Assembly: GCA_964617385.1 (NCBI GenBank)
Contig: CAZTYX010000070.1
Span: 1 to 7,835 of the forward strand
Direction of reading: 5' to 3'
From: JADHMP01 sp964617385
GTDB taxonomy: Bacteria > Bacteroidota > Bacteroidia > Flavobacteriales > Flavobacteriaceae
Length of the DNA stretch: 7,835 bases
Positions within the stretch are counted from its first letter, which is position 1; each line of letters begins with the position of its first letter. This document shows positions 6,538 through 7,835 of the stretch, in pieces. Position numbers and translations under genes: made by a program. The notes beneath the pieces are model-generated. The model was given only the letters and a program-made list of their open reading frames with translations. It did not search any database and was not told the origin of the DNA.

Positions 6538-6582
6538 GAAGCACCAGATTAATAAGCAAGCAAAACAATAATATAAAATTAC

Positions 6583-7835
6583 ATGGAGAATGAATTTGAT
6601 GCAATCGTAGTTGGCACGGGTGTCAGTGGCGGTTGGGCAGCAAAAGAATTGTGTGAAAAAGGATTAAAAACATTGGTTCTTGAACGTGGACGCATGTTAA
6701 AACACGTTGAAGATTATACCACGATGAACGACGATCCGTGGGACTATCCACACGGAGACGTGATCACACAAGAAATTAGAAAAAAACAACCCAAGCAAAG
6801 CCGCACCGGCTATGTGAACAGTGTTTCAACATCCCATCTTTTTGTGGATGATTTAAAACACCCTTATAATGAAGTTCAAAAGTTTAACTGGATTCGCGGC
6901 TATCATGTGGGCGGACGATCTCTCACTTGGGGGAGACAATCTTACCGACTCACAGATTTTGACTTTGAAGCCAACGGTAAAGAGGGGATTGGAGTAGATT
7001 GGCCCATTCGCTATAAAGATTTGGCACCATGGTATCACCATGTGGAAGAGCATATTGGTGTAAGTGGAGAAAATGTTGGCTTGCCTCAATTTCCTGATGG
7101 AAACTACCTTAAGCCAATGCAATTAAACTGCGTCGAAGATGTCCTTAAAGGAGCTGTGAACAGCAAATATAAAGATCGTGTGGTGACCATTGGACGTGTG
7201 GCTCATATTACCGAAGGAACCAAACCGGGTGCTGGACGGATCAATTGTCAATATCGTAATTTATGTAGAAGAGGGTGTCCGTTTGGCGCTTACTTCAGCA
7301 GTAACTCCTCTACGCTTCCCATGGCAGAAGCAACGGGCAATATGACTTTGCGCCCCAATTCTGTGGTGCATGAGGTGCTTTATGATGCCGATAAAAAACG
7401 AGCTACAGGTGTACGTATTATTGATGCCGAAACTAAAGAGGTGATTGAGTTTAAAGCGAAAGTGATTTTCTTATGTGCTTCAGCAGTAGCCTCTACCTCT
7501 ATTTTAATGCAATCAAAATCTGAGCGTTTTCCTAATGGAATGGGGAATGATTCTGGAGAATTAGGACACAATTTAATGGATCACCACTTTCAAGTGGGAG
7601 CCCAAGGTGCTATGGAAGGTTTTGAAGATAAATACTACACTGGACGGCGTCCAAATGGTGTTTACATACCTCGTTTCCGCAATATTGGTGGTGCTACAAA
7701 CCAAAAAGATTTTGTGCGTGGCTATGGCTATCAAGGTGGCGGTGGCCGCGGGGGTTGGTCTGCAAAAGTGGCCGAGTTGGGGTATGGTGCAGGCTTTAAA
7801 GAAGCCATCACTGAACCAGGTGATTGGTCAATTGG
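6583..7835 (+). CDS. GMC-family FAD-dependent oxidoreductase, 3' end cut by the window edge
   Basis: 417 codons are open to the right edge; relatives are about 550-570 aa, so roughly a quarter is missing, including the catalytic C-terminal His region. Seen: an FAD-binding Rossmann start with VVGTGVSGG (residues 9-17), the ribose-binding Glu34 in LVLERGR, GYHVGGRSLTWGR (106-118) typical of GMC enzymes, and a Cys cluster C222-x5-C228-x3-C232 followed by PFGAYFSS. Family knowledge: such enzymes are flavin dehydrogenases of sugars (glucose, gluconate, glucoside-3-dehydrogenase types), often paired with a Tat-exported small subunit (gluconate 2-dehydrogenase subunit 3 family) and passing electrons to a cytochrome. 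This protein has no signal peptide of its own, so export would need that partner, which is not upstream. C3 oxidation of a glycoside is inferred from the DUF1080 and TIM-barrel neighbours. The ATG at 6583 puts the GxGxxG loop at the expected distance. Confidence 0.93.
   Translation, partial: MENEFDAIVVGTGVSGGWAAKELCEKGLKTLVLERGRMLKHVEDYTTMNDDPWDYPHGDVITQEIRKKQPKQSRTGYVNSVSTSHLFVDDLKHPYNEVQKFNWIRGYHVGGRSLTWGRQSYRLTDFDFEANGKEGIGVDWPIRYKDLAPWYHHVEEHIGVSGENVGLPQFPDGNYLKPMQLNCVEDVLKGAVNSKYKDRVVTIGRVAHITEGTKPGAGRINCQYRNLCRRGCPFGAYFSSNSSTLPMAEATGNMTLRPNSVVHEVLYDADKKRATGVRIIDAETKEVIEFKAKVIFLCASAVASTSILMQSKSERFPNGMGNDSGELGHNLMDHHFQVGAQGAMEGFEDKYYTGRRPNGVYIPRFRNIGGATNQKDFVRGYGYQGGGGRGGWSAKVAELGYGAGFKEAITEPGDWSI

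Larger units (their letters stand above)
6506..6560 (+). repeat. Direct repeat ATAAGCAAG (6506-6514 and 6552-6560)
   Basis: Two identical 9-bp copies whose starts are 46 bp apart bracket the GMC -7 box, one near the -33 position and one in the predicted leader. They could be paired regulator sites or chance repeats in AT-rich DNA. Confidence 0.35.
6453..6582. promoter_or_regulatory. Divergent intergenic control region
   Basis: 130 bp of AT-rich sequence between the outward-facing lipoprotein and GMC genes; the only sizeable non-coding gap in the window. It must hold the promoter of the GMC gene and, as far as can be seen, that of the minus-strand operon. It contains a perfect Bacteroidota -7 box on the plus strand, weaker candidates on the minus strand (TACATTTC at 6497..6490 and TAAATTTA at 6506..6499, each one base off TAnnTTTG), two palindromes and a direct repeat, listed separately. 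No open reading frame or terminator hairpin was noticed. Confidence 0.75.

Noticed and set aside
6853..7122. 89-aa minus-strand reading frame
   Set aside because: Antisense to the GMC gene, which has clear FAD-binding motifs through this stretch.

Overview
The window looks like chromosome of a Bacteroidota member, probably of the Flavobacteriia. The signs are the protein families and their grouping, A-rich stretches instead of Shine-Dalgarno sequences before the starts, an AT-leaning composition, and a perfect TAnnTTTG promoter box (the Bacteroidota sigma-70 -7 element). No rRNA, tRNA, CRISPR array, transposase or phage gene is visible. The genus is not determinable by eye.

Layout. Seven genes lie head to tail on the minus strand, from about 6452 down to 1: an exported lipoprotein TIM-barrel isomerase/epimerase-like protein, an NHS-type (nucleoside:H+ symporter-like) MFS transporter, a Gfo/Idh/MocA oxidoreductase, a cytosolic TIM-barrel isomerase/epimerase-like protein, a secreted DUF1080 (3-keto-disaccharide hydrolase family) protein, then yicC and gmk (gmk runs off the left edge). 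No gap between them exceeds 10 nt. The successive junctions are TAG|GTG (0 nt), an 8-nt overlap, an ATGA overlap (if the start is moved to 3137), 10 nt, 3 nt and TGA|TTG (0 nt). Diverging to the right is a GMC-family FAD oxidoreductase that runs off the right edge. The 130-bp divergent region (6453-6582) holds the only clear promoter plus three repeat or palindrome elements that could be operators.

How the genes may work together (inference from family knowledge). GMC dehydrogenase, Gfo/Idh/MocA oxidoreductase, TIM-barrel lyase/isomerase and DUF1080 are the families of glycoside breakdown through a 3-keto intermediate: oxidise C3 of the sugar, eliminate the aglycone or neighbouring sugar, hydrate the resulting enone, reduce the ketone. 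The localisation signals suggest two halves. The lipoprotein TIM barrel and the DUF1080 protein are exported, and the GMC enzyme may be too if a Tat-carrying partner exports it. The Gfo/Idh/MocA enzyme and second TIM barrel have no export signal and should be cytosolic. The MFS carrier would link the halves. The substrate cannot be read from the sequence, and no regulator, SusC/SusD pair or classical glycoside hydrolase is in view.

The catabolic genes run without a visible terminator into the housekeeping pair yicC-gmk. A perfect 20-bp palindrome (1361-1380) sits at that boundary and is the most striking non-coding signal in the window.
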